Source: Pseudochrobactrum kiredjianiae (GTDB lineage: Bacteria; Pseudomonadota; Alphaproteobacteria; Rhizobiales; Rhizobiaceae). Taken from it: a stretch of 64,000 nucleotides of DNA. Numbering within the stretch: the first letter of the stretch is position 1; each line of letters begins with the position of its first letter. Of the stretch, positions 34,908 to 43,843 are shown piece by piece. Below the pieces are notes generated by a model. It worked only from the letters and a program-made list of their open reading frames with translations. It made no database searches and had not been told where the DNA came from. Location of the stretch: positions 558,001-622,000 of the forward strand of contig NZ_JAUCBM010000001.1 of the NCBI RefSeq assembly GCF_030362795.1. The letters run 5' to 3'. The position numbers were made by a program, and so were the translations under genes.

Positions 34908-35951
34908 TTATTTCGCGCTGTCGGTCTGCGGTGCTTCCTGCCATTTGTCCCAGCCTGTCAGAATGGTCTGGGCATAGGTTTTGCCGATGCGATAGGCATT
35001 GGTTGTGGCCAGCTTGAAGCCGCCGGATTCTGATTTCAGCGATTCCAAAGCGGTCTGATCTTCACCCTGACGGTCAAAATTCGATGCAGTACGCAGCAGG
35101 GCAATACGGTCAAAATCCAGCTTGCCGGCTTCGGATGCACGTTTCAGCGCGGTCAGCGTGGCATTGTCTTCCATCTGTGATGTGCAATAGGTCGCTTTGC
35201 CATCGGTGAGCAGTTCAACCCATTTTTCCATAAACAGCGCCATTTTAACGCCATGCCAGTAGGTGTCGCTGGAAAGCGTGTCACAAATGCTGACAATCGG
35301 CGCACCGGTTGCGATATCGCCTTTGTAATGTTTGCGATAGGCTTTGGCACCGTCACCATCCAGCAGTTCCACATCTTTGGTCACGCTGAAAGCATAGTCG
35401 GTCAGCTTGGCATTGAGAGCATAAACTTCTGTACCGGCAGACCATTTGGCTGTTTCTGTCGGGTTTTCAGCACCCAGTGCAAAAGAACCGGTTTCCCATG
35501 TATCAGGCACTTCACTCTGATCAATGCGGTGGTTGAGGTCAGCATCAATGGCAAATTTTGCCCAGTGCGCGGAGCCGAGTGTGCCGTGCTTCGGATCAAC
35601 ACCGGCAATACCGGCAATCAGAAAATAGGTTTTGGAGAGGTCGAATTTCTCGCTGAGCGCCATAGCCGAAACCGAACTTGCGGCATTGGCAAAGCCCATG
35701 GCGGTTGTCATGTGGCACAGACCTTCATCCGAGCAGTCAACATTCGGATATTCAGGATTAAGGCCGGCCAGCTTGATCTGTTGGGTGAATTTTTCGCCTT
35801 CAATCCAAGGCTTGGCTTCCTGACCGAACATGGTGATGACCATGACTTTCGGTGCGATTTTAGCGCCGTCCTGTGCCTGAGCAGGCATTGTCAGTGCAGC
35901 AGAAAAAGTAACAGCGGTGAGGGCAGAAGCTGAAAGAAGAAGCGAGCGCAA
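34908..35951 (-). CDS. Purine nucleoside permease (NUP family)
   Basis: A 347-residue protein with a signal peptide (RSLLLSASALTAVTFSAALTMPAQAQ) followed by the NUP fold (KVMVITMFGQEAKPWI, CHMTTAMGFANAASSVSAMALSEKFDLSKTYFLIAGIAGVDP). Family members were described as fungal nucleoside transporters and resemble nucleoside phosphorylases, so in bacteria the protein may be a periplasmic nucleoside-binding or cleaving enzyme instead. The start is TTG with AAAGG 9 nt upstream. No partner transporter is nearby. The 105-bp repeat lies upstream. Confidence 0.88.
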   Translation of the reverse strand: MRSLLLSASALTAVTFSAALTMPAQAQDGAKIAPKVMVITMFGQEAKPWIEGEKFTQQIKLAGLNPEYPNVDCSDEGLCHMTTAMGFANAASSVSAMALSEKFDLSKTYFLIAGIAGVDPKHGTLGSAHWAKFAIDADLNHRIDQSEVPDTWETGSFALGAENPTETAKWSAGTEVYALNAKLTDYAFSVTKDVELLDGDGAKAYRKHYKGDIATGAPIVSICDTLSSDTYWHGVKMALFMEKWVELLTDGKATYCTSQMEDNATLTALKRASEAGKLDFDRIALLRTASNFDRQGEDQTALESLKSESGGFKLATTNAYRIGKTYAQTILTGWDKWQEAPQTDSAK

Positions 35952-35980
35952 TTCTGGAATACCTTTGATGATATGACACT

Positions 35981-36085
35981 AGAGCATAATTCCTTAAACT
36001 TGGATCAGTTTAAGGTGAAATTATGCTCTCATTTTAAAGTGTTAGAGCGACCTTGTGTAGTGCCAAGTATGGCACACGGCGCTCT
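35981..36085 (-). repeat. 105-bp two-hairpin repeat, copy 2 (inverted)
   Basis: Reverse complement of the element at 18984-19088, with four mismatches. Two hairpins framed by AGAGC and GCTCT; the second has GTGCCA/TGGCAC at its tip. The 304-bp gap between the nucleoside permease and the TonB receptor holds this element, the hairpin at 36224, and no gene. Confidence 0.93.
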
Positions 36086-36223
36086 AGTCAGTTTCATATC
36101 AGACAGGTTGCATTGCGGATCAATTGGCGATCAGGCTCTGCCGGTTATCTGGCTAGTTAGAAACTGATCTTTCGTCTTTTACGGCATCTTGCGGTCTATG
36201 GGAACTCGGATTTGCGGTTATAC

Positions 36224-36248
36224 AGGCCGGAGATTGGCTCTCCGGCCT
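36224..36248 (-). terminator. Stem-loop after the TonB receptor gene
   Basis: AGGCCGGAGA (36224-36233) pairs with TCTCCGGCCT (36239-36248) around a 5-nt loop, 7 bases past the stop. The T tail on the minus strand is poor, so termination may be partial. Confidence 0.5.
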
Positions 36249-36255
36249 CTGTTCA

Positions 36256-39048
36256 TCAGAATTTTGCGGTCAGACTGGCGCGGAATGTCCGTCCCGGTGA
36301 AGGCATCAGGCCGAGTGTCAGCGCATCCATATAATAAACATCGGTGAGGTTATCGATGTTGAAATCAAAGGTCGTATCCTCATTGATCTTATAGCTCGCG
36401 AAGATATCCACCAAGGTATATTGGCTCCACTCAATACCGGCGGTATAGCCGCCGCTGGTGGCATTGCCGAGTTCGGAGGCCCGTCGACCGGTATAGGTGA
36501 CACGGCTACCCACAGTCAGAGCCTCATCCAGCCAGCGGGTGCCCAGAATGACCGAGCCGGATTTTTTAGGCGGCAGATGCATTTGTGCATAGCCGCTCGG
36601 CACGCCGCCGCCGAAGCAATTTGGCCGTGAAGTGCTGCCGGTTTGTTCTGTGGTGCAGAATTCCGTGCCGGTATAATAGATGCCGGATGCTTCACCGAAG
36701 AACCAGCCATTGTCATAGCGGGCTGAAATTTCGTAACCTTTGAACTTTGCATAATCCAGATTACGCATAGTTGTGGAGCCGATATTTTCACCCGGTTTGT
36801 TTTCAATGGTGCGGGTGAGGTAATTATCAATGTGGTTGTTGAAATAAGCGACTTTGAAACGCAGTTCATCGCCGCCGTCAAACACGCTGTCGAGTTTGAG
36901 ATTGGAGCCGAATTCCCAGTTTTTGGCGTGTTCCGGTTTGAGCGTCAGCAACGGCGAGGCATCAAAAGACCAGCCTGATGTTGTTTCAAACAGGTTCGGC
37001 GCACGGATCGCTTCTGCATAACGGGCATAGAATTGCAGTCCGTCCTGCGGTTCGATCGTCACCGCCGCAATCGGGGCAAAGCCGGAGCTATTTTCCTCAT
37101 TGTTCAGATAATAAGCATCTGCCGGATTTTTCGTCGGAATACGGGTCAGGGCATTATCGTAACTATGGGTTTTGGTATAACGTAGCGTGCCGTCAAATTT
37201 CAGCCAGTCGAGCGGTTTCCACTCACCGGAAATGAAGCCGCTGGTTTCTTTGCGCCAGCCGTCACGGGCATTCAGCGTGCCACCATCCGGTGTGTTGGGA
37301 CGATGTTTTGATGGCGCCAGCGTTTCATAGGTGTAAGAGCCACCATAATTCAGCGTTACATCACCCCAGCGCGTATCGAATAAACTCTCATTGGAAACAT
37401 CGAAGCCGGTACGTTTGGCAACATCCGAGTAACCTTGCGTATAGTCATCGCCGAAAAACTCGTAAGGCGTGCGGATATCGGTTTCGGTTTTGGTATGCCA
37501 GAGATTGGCAGTGAGATTGATCAGATCATTATTGTCCGGCTTCCAGTTATAGCGTGCGGTATAGGTATCGACATCCACATCGCTGAGCGGTGCCTGCACT
37601 GCACCTTCACCGCGAATAATCACGGAAGGCATCAGCTCACCGAATTTGCTCTGATATTTCATATAGCCGAGATCAAGCGTATGCCCGCCTTCCAGCATGA
37701 ACTTGCCTTTAAGCAGATAAGACGTGTTATCCTGCGAGGTATTCAGCACTTCTTCCCCCGCGCGATAGCGGTTCAGACCATCAAGCGCGAAGGAAGTCGT
37801 TTCCGTCCATGTGTCCGGTCGCCCGCCGCGTCCTGGTCGCACAACCCGTCTGACAGTTTTTTTAATCTCCGGCGTGTCGCCCCGTGTTCCCGCATGGTAA
37901 TTGCCGACCTTTCGTCTGGTATAGGCAGCTACCAGCTCAAAATTTTCCCAGCGCTTGGCAAAGGCAACACTGCCGGAGCCGGAGCTTGGCTCCAGCAAAG
38001 CAGGGCGGTCAAAGCCGGTTTTACTGCCATATTTGCTCATATCCATTTTGGCGATGTCATCCGGTATCGGCTGAATCACGCAGTTCGTATTACAACCGGT
38101 GATATAGGATTTGCTGACACCATAGAGGCCGCCGGTCGTGCCTGCCGGTGGCGGGGAGGACGTGTTGCCCATCAGGCTGCCGCGTACCCGCCAGCCCATA
38201 TCCTGCCCGTCTTTGATAATGTCATTGGCTGTGAGTGTCCGCATAACGGCGACACCGCCGGTGGCACCCACACCATAAACACCGGCAGATGGGCCTTTGA
38301 CGATTTCCACGCCGCCGATCATATCCGGATCAACATAGTTGCGCGACGCCACGCCGGAATAACCGCGATAAACGGTGTTTTGCTGCTGCGCACCATCAAT
38401 CACCACCGGCACACGGCCAAAGCCCTGCATCCCGCGAATATTAATATCAATCGCACCGCTATTGCGGTTGTCGCCGGTCATAATACCGGCCTGACCCTTG
38501 AGAAAGTCACCTGTGGATGTACCGCGAAACAGCTCGATTTTTTCCTGTGACAGATAGGTGGACGAGCCGGGGCTGGAATAGGTAGCATCCGCCGCAGCGA
38601 TGGCACTGTTACCGGCAATGGTGATGGTGTTGAGGGTGATCCCTCCCTCCGGCACGGCACCTGCATTGCCTGTTGCTGCCGGAGCAGGGGCATTGAGGGT
38701 CACAGACGTCGGCGAGGTGAAATGATAGCTGATACCGCTGCCTGACAATAGCTGACTGAGGGCGGCCTCCGCAGACATTGTGCCTTTGACACCATTGGTG
38801 GAAAGCCCGCGCGTGACTGAAGCATCATAGACAAGACGTATGCGCGATGTGTCAGCGAACCGGTTGAGTGCCGCACTGAGATTGCCGGATGCAATCGCAT
38901 AGCTGAAACTTGCACTTTGCTGGGCGGCAACCGGAGCCGCGCCATACAAGAGCGTGCCACCGGATAAAGCGGCAATGGCTACCGAATTCAGCAATAAAGC
39001 TGTCAAGAATTGTGAGTGGCGCAAACCGCTATTCATCCGCGTGGTCAT
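36256..39048 (-). CDS. TonB-dependent haem/siderophore receptor with signalling domain
   Basis: Outer-membrane receptor of about 930 residues. After a signal peptide comes a secretin/TonB short N-terminal (STN) domain (FSYAIASGNLSAALNRFADTSRIRLVYDASVTRG), which talks to FecR. The plug follows (GDFLKGQAGIMTGDNRNSGAIDINIRGMQGFGRVPVVIDG), then a 22-strand barrel ending in Phe (RASLTAKF). The RAPNLFE stretch recalls the FRAP/NPNL motif of haem receptors, so haem is the likeliest ligand, though a ferric chelate remains possible. The start with MTTRMNSG is chosen for signal-peptide geometry; ribosome sites are weak. Third gene of the fecI-fecR-receptor set. Confidence 0.9.
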   Translation of the reverse strand: MTTRMNSGLRHSQFLTALLLNSVAIAALSGGTLLYGAAPVAAQQSASFSYAIASGNLSAALNRFADTSRIRLVYDASVTRGLSTNGVKGTMSAEAALSQLLSGSGISYHFTSPTSVTLNAPAPAATGNAGAVPEGGITLNTITIAGNSAIAAADATYSSPGSSTYLSQEKIELFRGTSTGDFLKGQAGIMTGDNRNSGAIDINIRGMQGFGRVPVVIDGAQQQNTVYRGYSGVASRNYVDPDMIGGVEIVKGPSAGVYGVGATGGVAVMRTLTANDIIKDGQDMGWRVRGSLMGNTSSPPPAGTTGGLYGVSKSYITGCNTNCVIQPIPDDIAKMDMSKYGSKTGFDRPALLEPSSGSGSVAFAKRWENFELVAAYTRRKVGNYHAGTRGDTPEIKKTVRRVVRPGRGGRPDTWTETTSFALDGLNRYRAGEEVLNTSQDNTSYLLKGKFMLEGGHTLDLGYMKYQSKFGELMPSVIIRGEGAVQAPLSDVDVDTYTARYNWKPDNNDLINLTANLWHTKTETDIRTPYEFFGDDYTQGYSDVAKRTGFDVSNESLFDTRWGDVTLNYGGSYTYETLAPSKHRPNTPDGGTLNARDGWRKETSGFISGEWKPLDWLKFDGTLRYTKTHSYDNALTRIPTKNPADAYYLNNEENSSGFAPIAAVTIEPQDGLQFYARYAEAIRAPNLFETTSGWSFDASPLLTLKPEHAKNWEFGSNLKLDSVFDGGDELRFKVAYFNNHIDNYLTRTIENKPGENIGSTTMRNLDYAKFKGYEISARYDNGWFFGEASGIYYTGTEFCTTEQTGSTSRPNCFGGGVPSGYAQMHLPPKKSGSVILGTRWLDEALTVGSRVTYTGRRASELGNATSGGYTAGIEWSQYTLVDIFASYKINEDTTFDFNIDNLTDVYYMDALTLGLMPSPGRTFRASLTAKF

Positions 39049-39163
39049 ATTGTCAAATTCCGCTGTCAATCTGTGCAACAGGCACATTCATAGCGGTAGA
39101 CGAATGAGTGGTTTAAAACCGGATATAAATAATCATCTTTTTATAAAAAATATTTTACTGCAC

Positions 39164-40135
39164 TCAGCGATGCAGCAAAATCAGATAATTACTGAGCCGT
39201 GTGGAGCGGATATTCAGTGCATTTTCCAGATCGCTGACAACGACAACGGTGTTTTTGGTATCAAACACGCCGCTCACACGCTGTTCACGGATTGCTGCAT
39301 CCGTAATGCGGATCAGCCCTGCATGATAACGATTGAGCTCTTCAATAACTTCACCAAGCGGACGATCCGCTACAATCAGCTTACCGCGTCGCCATGCGGT
39401 TGCGGTATCTGCATCAATCGTGCTGACTGCGGAGACGGTATTGCGGGTAAAACGAGCCGTCTCATCCGCATTGAGCACTGTTGCCTGTGCATTTTCCGCA
39501 CGGCCTTTGATCTCGACCTTACTCTCCAGCACAGTCACTTCCGTGCTTTGCGGCTGCTGCCGCACAGCATAGATGGTGCCGAGTGCTGTGGCTTCCCCCT
39601 CATGGGTCTCCACACGAAACGGACGGGTTTTATCGGCGGCAACGGTGAACACAGCTTCGCCTTTCAACAGGCGTATTCTCCGCTCTTGCGGCGTGTAGAG
39701 AACTTCAAGTGCGGTCGCCGTGTTTAGCTCCGCGGTAGAGCCATCGGGCAGAGTGACGCGCTCATTATGCCCTTTGGCGGTGTAAATATCAGCCTGCACC
39801 CGTGTTGGAACATCATAAATATAGGTGCCGGAAAGCGCGAACGCTGCGAATAATCCAGCGGCGGCAGCGGACTGCCATCGGGTGAAAACAGAACGGCGCT
39901 GAGGCGCAGTTTTGGCAGAGAGCGGGATGACGTTATCCTGTATTGCGGGTTTGGGCAGTAATGCCGTTTCATACCAAATGCCGGATATTTCATGATAGAC
40001 AGCACGATGCCTTGCGCTGGCGGCAAGCCAGTCGTCAAAGGCGCTCTGATCTGCGTCGGAAAGCGCATTGTCTTCCTGTCGGGCAAACCACAGAGCCGCT
40101 TGCTCAAGGATATGATGCTCTGTTGTGTCTCTCAT
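39164..40135 (-). CDS. fecR: FecR-type anti-sigma factor/signal transducer
   Basis: A 323-residue inner-membrane protein. The cytoplasmic DUF4880 head (EQAALWFARQEDNALSDADQSAFDDWLAASARHRAVYHEI) binds the sigma factor. One membrane helix lies at about 88-105 (AAAAGLFAAFALSGTYIYDV), and the periplasmic FecR domain (IYTAKGHNERVTLPDGSTAELNTATALEVLYTPQERRIRLLKGEAVFTV) contacts the receptor STN domain. It carries the signal that the receptor is loaded to FecI. It lies 98 bases after fecI. Confidence 0.93.
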   Translation of the reverse strand: MRDTTEHHILEQAALWFARQEDNALSDADQSAFDDWLAASARHRAVYHEISGIWYETALLPKPAIQDNVIPLSAKTAPQRRSVFTRWQSAAAAGLFAAFALSGTYIYDVPTRVQADIYTAKGHNERVTLPDGSTAELNTATALEVLYTPQERRIRLLKGEAVFTVAADKTRPFRVETHEGEATALGTIYAVRQQPQSTEVTVLESKVEIKGRAENAQATVLNADETARFTRNTVSAVSTIDADTATAWRRGKLIVADRPLGEVIEELNRYHAGLIRITDAAIREQRVSGVFDTKNTVVVVSDLENALNIRSTRLSNYLILLHR

Positions 40136-40233
40136 GAAAGGTTCTGTTTCATTCCCTGTGATCGTGATGTTGATAGGTTTCTATAGTTAAGACGAATGAG
40201 AACGGCCAATTCCTCATTGATTTATAAAAATAA

Positions 40234-40812
40234 TTATCCGCGCTCCCGCATCCGCCTTGTACAATGCGCCGTTGCTGCAGCAAGATGTTTCTCTACGGCA
40301 CTTCTGGTAATATTCATGCGGAAGGCAATTTCTGCATGGGGCAGCTCGTCAAAACGCCGCAAAATAAAGCATTCACGGCAGCGCGGCGGGAGTTCATCAA
40401 TAGCTTCCTGCAGGATTTTCAGGCGCTGTCGCGCGATCAGCTGGTCTTCGGCATTTTGGGTATCAGCTGCAATATCCGGCGCTTCTGCTGTGCTGAAACG
40501 CTCACGGGTACGCCGTAACTTGCGAAAATGATCGGTCACCAGATTGTTGAGAATACGAAACAGGAAAGCGCGCATATTGCGCAACTCGGAACTGTCGCTG
40601 TTGACAGCACGTAAATAGGTTTCCTGCACCAGATCTTCGGCCAGCACCGTGTCTCCGGTTCTGGAGCGGGCAAAATTATGCAATTCACGATAATGACCGG
40701 CACTGTCCCGTGCCGCATCTTCGTGCTTTACAATTTTGCTTTGGCCGTTGTTATGCGGCGCATCAGGGTCCGAAAAATCCATGCCGCTCTGAAAATGAAG
40801 AATGCTGATCAA
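40234..40812 (-). CDS. fecI: ECF sigma factor, FecI type
   Basis: A 192-residue extracytoplasmic-function sigma factor. Sigma-70 region 2 is at about 40-105 (TVLAEDLVQETYLRAV and MRAFLFRILNNLVTDHFRK), region 4 at about 128-180 (LQEAIDELPPRCRECFILRRFDELPHAEIAFRMNITRSAVEKHLAAA). It would direct transcription of the receptor gene when iron or haem is present outside, while the iron box just upstream would confine fecIR expression to iron-poor conditions. A later Met (40782) is an alternative start. Neither has a strong ribosome site. Confidence 0.93.
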   Translation of the reverse strand: MISILHFQSGMDFSDPDAPHNNGQSKIVKHEDAARDSAGHYRELHNFARSRTGDTVLAEDLVQETYLRAVNSDSSELRNMRAFLFRILNNLVTDHFRKLRRTRERFSTAEAPDIAADTQNAEDQLIARQRLKILQEAIDELPPRCRECFILRRFDELPHAEIAFRMNITRSAVEKHLAAATAHCTRRMRERG

Positions 40813-40830
40813 AGCCGCTTATATAAAACA

Positions 40831-40845
40831 TGATTTTTATAATCA
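40831..40845. promoter_or_regulatory. RirA-type iron box (TGA-N9-TCA)
   Basis: TGATTTTTATAATCA matches the iron-responsive operator of Rhizobiales exactly in its fixed positions. It stands 19 bases upstream of fecI. It lies in the gap shared with the divergent aminotransferase gene at 41054. Confidence 0.65.
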
Positions 40846-41053
40846 AGTTAATTGCCCGTACAAATTCAGGTGAAAATCAGGCATGCGGCAGATATGAATA
40901 TCTATGCGTATAAAATTTATGCAGCAGAGTATTTCCGCAAATTGCAGGAAAAGAAAATCAGATTTCAATAAATCCGGATCGTGGAAAATTATCCCTCTTG
41001 GAGAAGCGGAAAAGCGCTCCTATGATGCTGTTTTTCAACAGGTCAATGCCACC

Positions 41054-42163
41054 ATGCTTCACGTGCCTGCCTATATGCTCACAACCGGTCCGGTACCTGC
41101 TTATCCGGAGGTGCTCCGTGCATTGGGGCAGCCGGTTTCCTATGACTATACGGATGCGTTTCAGGCATTTTATCAAAGCGTGATTGAGAAGCTGGCGCAG
41201 ATTATGCGCACCGTCAACCAGCCGGTGATTATGCAGGGTGAGGCTATTCTTGGCATTGAGGCGGCAGCTGCGGGTCTGATCGCCCGTCAGGATGTGGTGC
41301 TTAATCTGGTGTCCGGTGTTTATGGCAAGGGTTTCGGGCCTTGGGCTGCGCGCTATGGAAGTGAAGTCATTGAACTGGCAGTGGATTATGACGATGTGAT
41401 TGATCTGCAGGCTGTAGAGGTCGCGCTGAAACAACGCCCTGACATCAGTATTATTGCCGTTTGTCATCACGATACGCCTTCGGGTACGCTCAATCTTTTG
41501 GCGGAGATCGGTGCGATCGCCGCGCGTCACGGTGCTTATCTGATTGTCGATGCGGTCTCATCTTTTGGCGGCATGGATGTGCATCCTGAAGCTGTGCATG
41601 CGGATATTTTCATTACATCACCGTCCAAATGTTTGGGCAGCACACCGGGACTGACATTGGCTGCGGTGAGCGATCGCGCATGGCAGAAAATGGCCTCTAA
41701 TCCGGATGCGCCACGAGCATCATTCCTGAGCCTTCTGGATTGGAAAGACGCATGGCGTGCAGGCAATGCTTTTCCGGTAACACCTTCAGTTGCGGAAATT
41801 TATGCTCTCAATGCGGCGCTTGATCTTTATCTGGCGGAAGGCGCTGCAAATGTCTGGGCGCGTCATGCCAAGACTGCGCAAATCGCTCGTGAAGGTGTCA
41901 AAGCGCTGGGGCTGGAATTATGGCCGCGTCAGGAGGCTTATGTATCACCGACTGCGACAGTGTTTAAAGTGCCGGATGGTATCAGCGATGTGCCTTTGCG
42001 CGATCTGATGCTGCGCGACCATGATGTGCTGGTATCGCTGGGTCGCAAGGATACGGCTGGCAAGGTGTTGCGCATCGGTCATATGGGGGCATCTGCACAA
42101 CCGGAATTCGCGGCAAAAGCGGTTGAGGCTTTGGCTGCTGCATTGAAAAAACTTAAGATATAA
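41054..42163 (+). CDS. Pyridoxamine-pyruvate aminotransferase-like class V enzyme
   Basis: Fold-type I class V PLP enzyme of 369 residues. The landmarks TTGPVPAYPEVLRALGQPVSYDYTDAF, LNLVSGVYGKGFG, VCHHDTPSGT, GAYLIVDAVSSFGGMDVHPE and the Schiff-base Lys in SPSKCLGSTPGLT follow the Mesorhizobium loti pyridoxamine-pyruvate aminotransferase as I remember it. That enzyme converts pyridoxamine plus pyruvate to pyridoxal plus alanine in vitamin B6 degradation. Serine/alanine-glyoxylate aminotransferases are the next closest group. The start gives the expected N-terminus; the upstream open frame is not conserved-looking. It leads a peptide-type ABC importer operon, 24 bases before the binding protein. 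Confidence 0.82.
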   Translation: MLHVPAYMLTTGPVPAYPEVLRALGQPVSYDYTDAFQAFYQSVIEKLAQIMRTVNQPVIMQGEAILGIEAAAAGLIARQDVVLNLVSGVYGKGFGPWAARYGSEVIELAVDYDDVIDLQAVEVALKQRPDISIIAVCHHDTPSGTLNLLAEIGAIAARHGAYLIVDAVSSFGGMDVHPEAVHADIFITSPSKCLGSTPGLTLAAVSDRAWQKMASNPDAPRASFLSLLDWKDAWRAGNAFPVTPSVAEIYALNAALDLYLAEGAANVWARHAKTAQIAREGVKALGLELWPRQEAYVSPTATVFKVPDGISDVPLRDLMLRDHDVLVSLGRKDTAGKVLRIGHMGASAQPEFAAKAVEALAAALKKLKI

Positions 42164-42187
42164 GCGATTACAGAGGGACAGGGACTT

Positions 42188-43837
42188 ATGACAAGATTGA
42201 CGCTTAACCGACGCGCGCTGCTGGCAGGAACTGCCGGTCTTGCAGCATTGTCTGTTCTGCCGCGATTTGCTTTTGCGCAAGGTTCAACATCGCCGCGCCG
42301 CGAAGCGGTTGTGCCCAATCGCGGCGGTCATTTGGTGGTTGCGGCAGATAGTGAACCGGCCAATCTTAATCCGGCAATTGTCGCCTCCAATGGCGTGTTC
42401 TTTGTTGCCAGTAAGGTGATTGAGCAACTTGCCGAGCAGTCCTATGTGAATGTTGATCAGCCGGATGGTTTGAAACCTCTGCTGGCCACCAGTTGGGAAG
42501 GCGCAGCAGATGGCCTGTCGGCCACATTCAAATTGCGTGAAGGCGTGACATGGCATGACGGCAAGCCGTTCACCTCTGCCGATGTGGCATTCTCGGCGCT
42601 GGAGGTTTGGAAGAAACTACAAAATCTCGGCCGCTCGGTTTTCAAAAATCTGGAAAATGTTGAAACACCGGACGAGTATACGGCTGTCTTCCGTTTTTCC
42701 GAGCCGACACCGTTTCAGCTGATCCGCAATGCCTTGCCGGTAGTAACTTCAGTACTGCCGAAACATCTCTATGAAGGCACGGATATTGCGAAAAATCCGG
42801 CCAATGAGAAACTTGTGGGCACGGGGCCGTTTGTCTATGGCGATCACAAACCGGGTGAATATTACCTGCTGAAACGCAATGAGAATTATTGGGACAAACA
42901 AGCACCTGCACTGGATGAGATTATCTATCAGGTGCTGCCGGATCGTGCTTCTGCGGGCAATGCGCTGGAAGCCGACCAGATTCAGCTGGCCGCTTTCTCT
43001 GCCGTGCCACTGGCTGATCTGGAGCGGATTTCCAAAGTACCAGGGCTGAAAGTCTATGCCGACGGCTATGAGGCACTGACCTATCAGTTGAGTGTCGAGC
43101 TTAATCATCGTCGCAAAGAACTCGCTGATCTGAAAGTGCGCCAAGCTATTGCTCATGCGATCGATAAGGACTTTGTGGTTAAGACGATTTTCCTCGGCTA
43201 TGCAAAACCGGCGACAGGACCGGTACCGGCTTTTGACACGGTATTTTATGCGCCGGATACGCAGCAATATGCATTTGATATTGCCAAGGCTGAAAGCCTG
43301 CTGGATGAGGCCGGTTATAAAAAAGGCGCTGACGGTATCCGCTTTAAACTAAAGCTGCTGCCTGCTCCATTCTTTAATGAAACCAAGCAATTCGGCGATT
43401 ATCTGCGTCAGGCTCTGGTGAAAATCGGTATTGATGCGGTGATTGTCGCCAATGACTCACCGGCGCATCTCAAAGCGGTCTATACCGATCATGACTTTGA
43501 TATTGCTGTGGCTACGCCGGTTTATCGCTCTGATCCGGCGATCTCGACAACAGTACTGTTCCAGAGTGGATTACCAGCCGGTGCGCCATTCACCAACCAA
43601 TATGGCTATAAGAATGAGGCGGTTGATGCACTGATTGCCAAGGGCGCAGTGACTTTGGACGATGGGCTACGTGCAGGTATCTATCAGGATCTGCAACGAC
43701 TGGTGGCGGAAGATTTACCGCTGATTAATGTTGCGGATTTCTCGTTCATTACGGTTGCAAGCGAACGTGTGCAGAATGTTTCGGATAATCCACGCTGGGC
43801 TGTGTCTTCATGGGCGAATACTGGTTTGCAAGAGTAA
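42188..43837 (+). CDS. Peptide/nickel-type ABC importer, periplasmic binding protein
   Basis: An SBP_bac_5 protein of 549 residues with a twin-arginine signal (LNRRALLAGTAGLAALSVLPRFAFAQ). The domain holds GGHLVVAADSEPANLNPAIVASNGVFFVASKVIEQL, TFKLREGVTWHDGKPFTSADVAFS and VRQAIAHAIDKDFVV, all typical of DppA/OppA/NikA. Cluster members bind peptides, nickel chelates or other small organic ions. Its neighbour is an aminotransferase that acts on an amine, so the ligand may be that amine or a precursor. Last residues lie 6 bases before the first permease. Confidence 0.92.
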   Translation: MTRLTLNRRALLAGTAGLAALSVLPRFAFAQGSTSPRREAVVPNRGGHLVVAADSEPANLNPAIVASNGVFFVASKVIEQLAEQSYVNVDQPDGLKPLLATSWEGAADGLSATFKLREGVTWHDGKPFTSADVAFSALEVWKKLQNLGRSVFKNLENVETPDEYTAVFRFSEPTPFQLIRNALPVVTSVLPKHLYEGTDIAKNPANEKLVGTGPFVYGDHKPGEYYLLKRNENYWDKQAPALDEIIYQVLPDRASAGNALEADQIQLAAFSAVPLADLERISKVPGLKVYADGYEALTYQLSVELNHRRKELADLKVRQAIAHAIDKDFVVKTIFLGYAKPATGPVPAFDTVFYAPDTQQYAFDIAKAESLLDEAGYKKGADGIRFKLKLLPAPFFNETKQFGDYLRQALVKIGIDAVIVANDSPAHLKAVYTDHDFDIAVATPVYRSDPAISTTVLFQSGLPAGAPFTNQYGYKNEAVDALIAKGAVTLDDGLRAGIYQDLQRLVAEDLPLINVADFSFITVASERVQNVSDNPRWAVSSWANTGLQE

Positions 43838-43843
43838 CCCGCA

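Noticed and set aside
37435-38550. A 371-codon plus-strand frame inside the TonB receptor gene
   Set aside because: Antisense shadow; Ile/His-rich composition without domains, while the minus strand encodes a complete receptor.
40904-41053. N-terminal extension of the aminotransferase frame by 50 codons
   Set aside because: Basic, low-quality sequence with no ribosome site; the enzyme family starts near codon 51.
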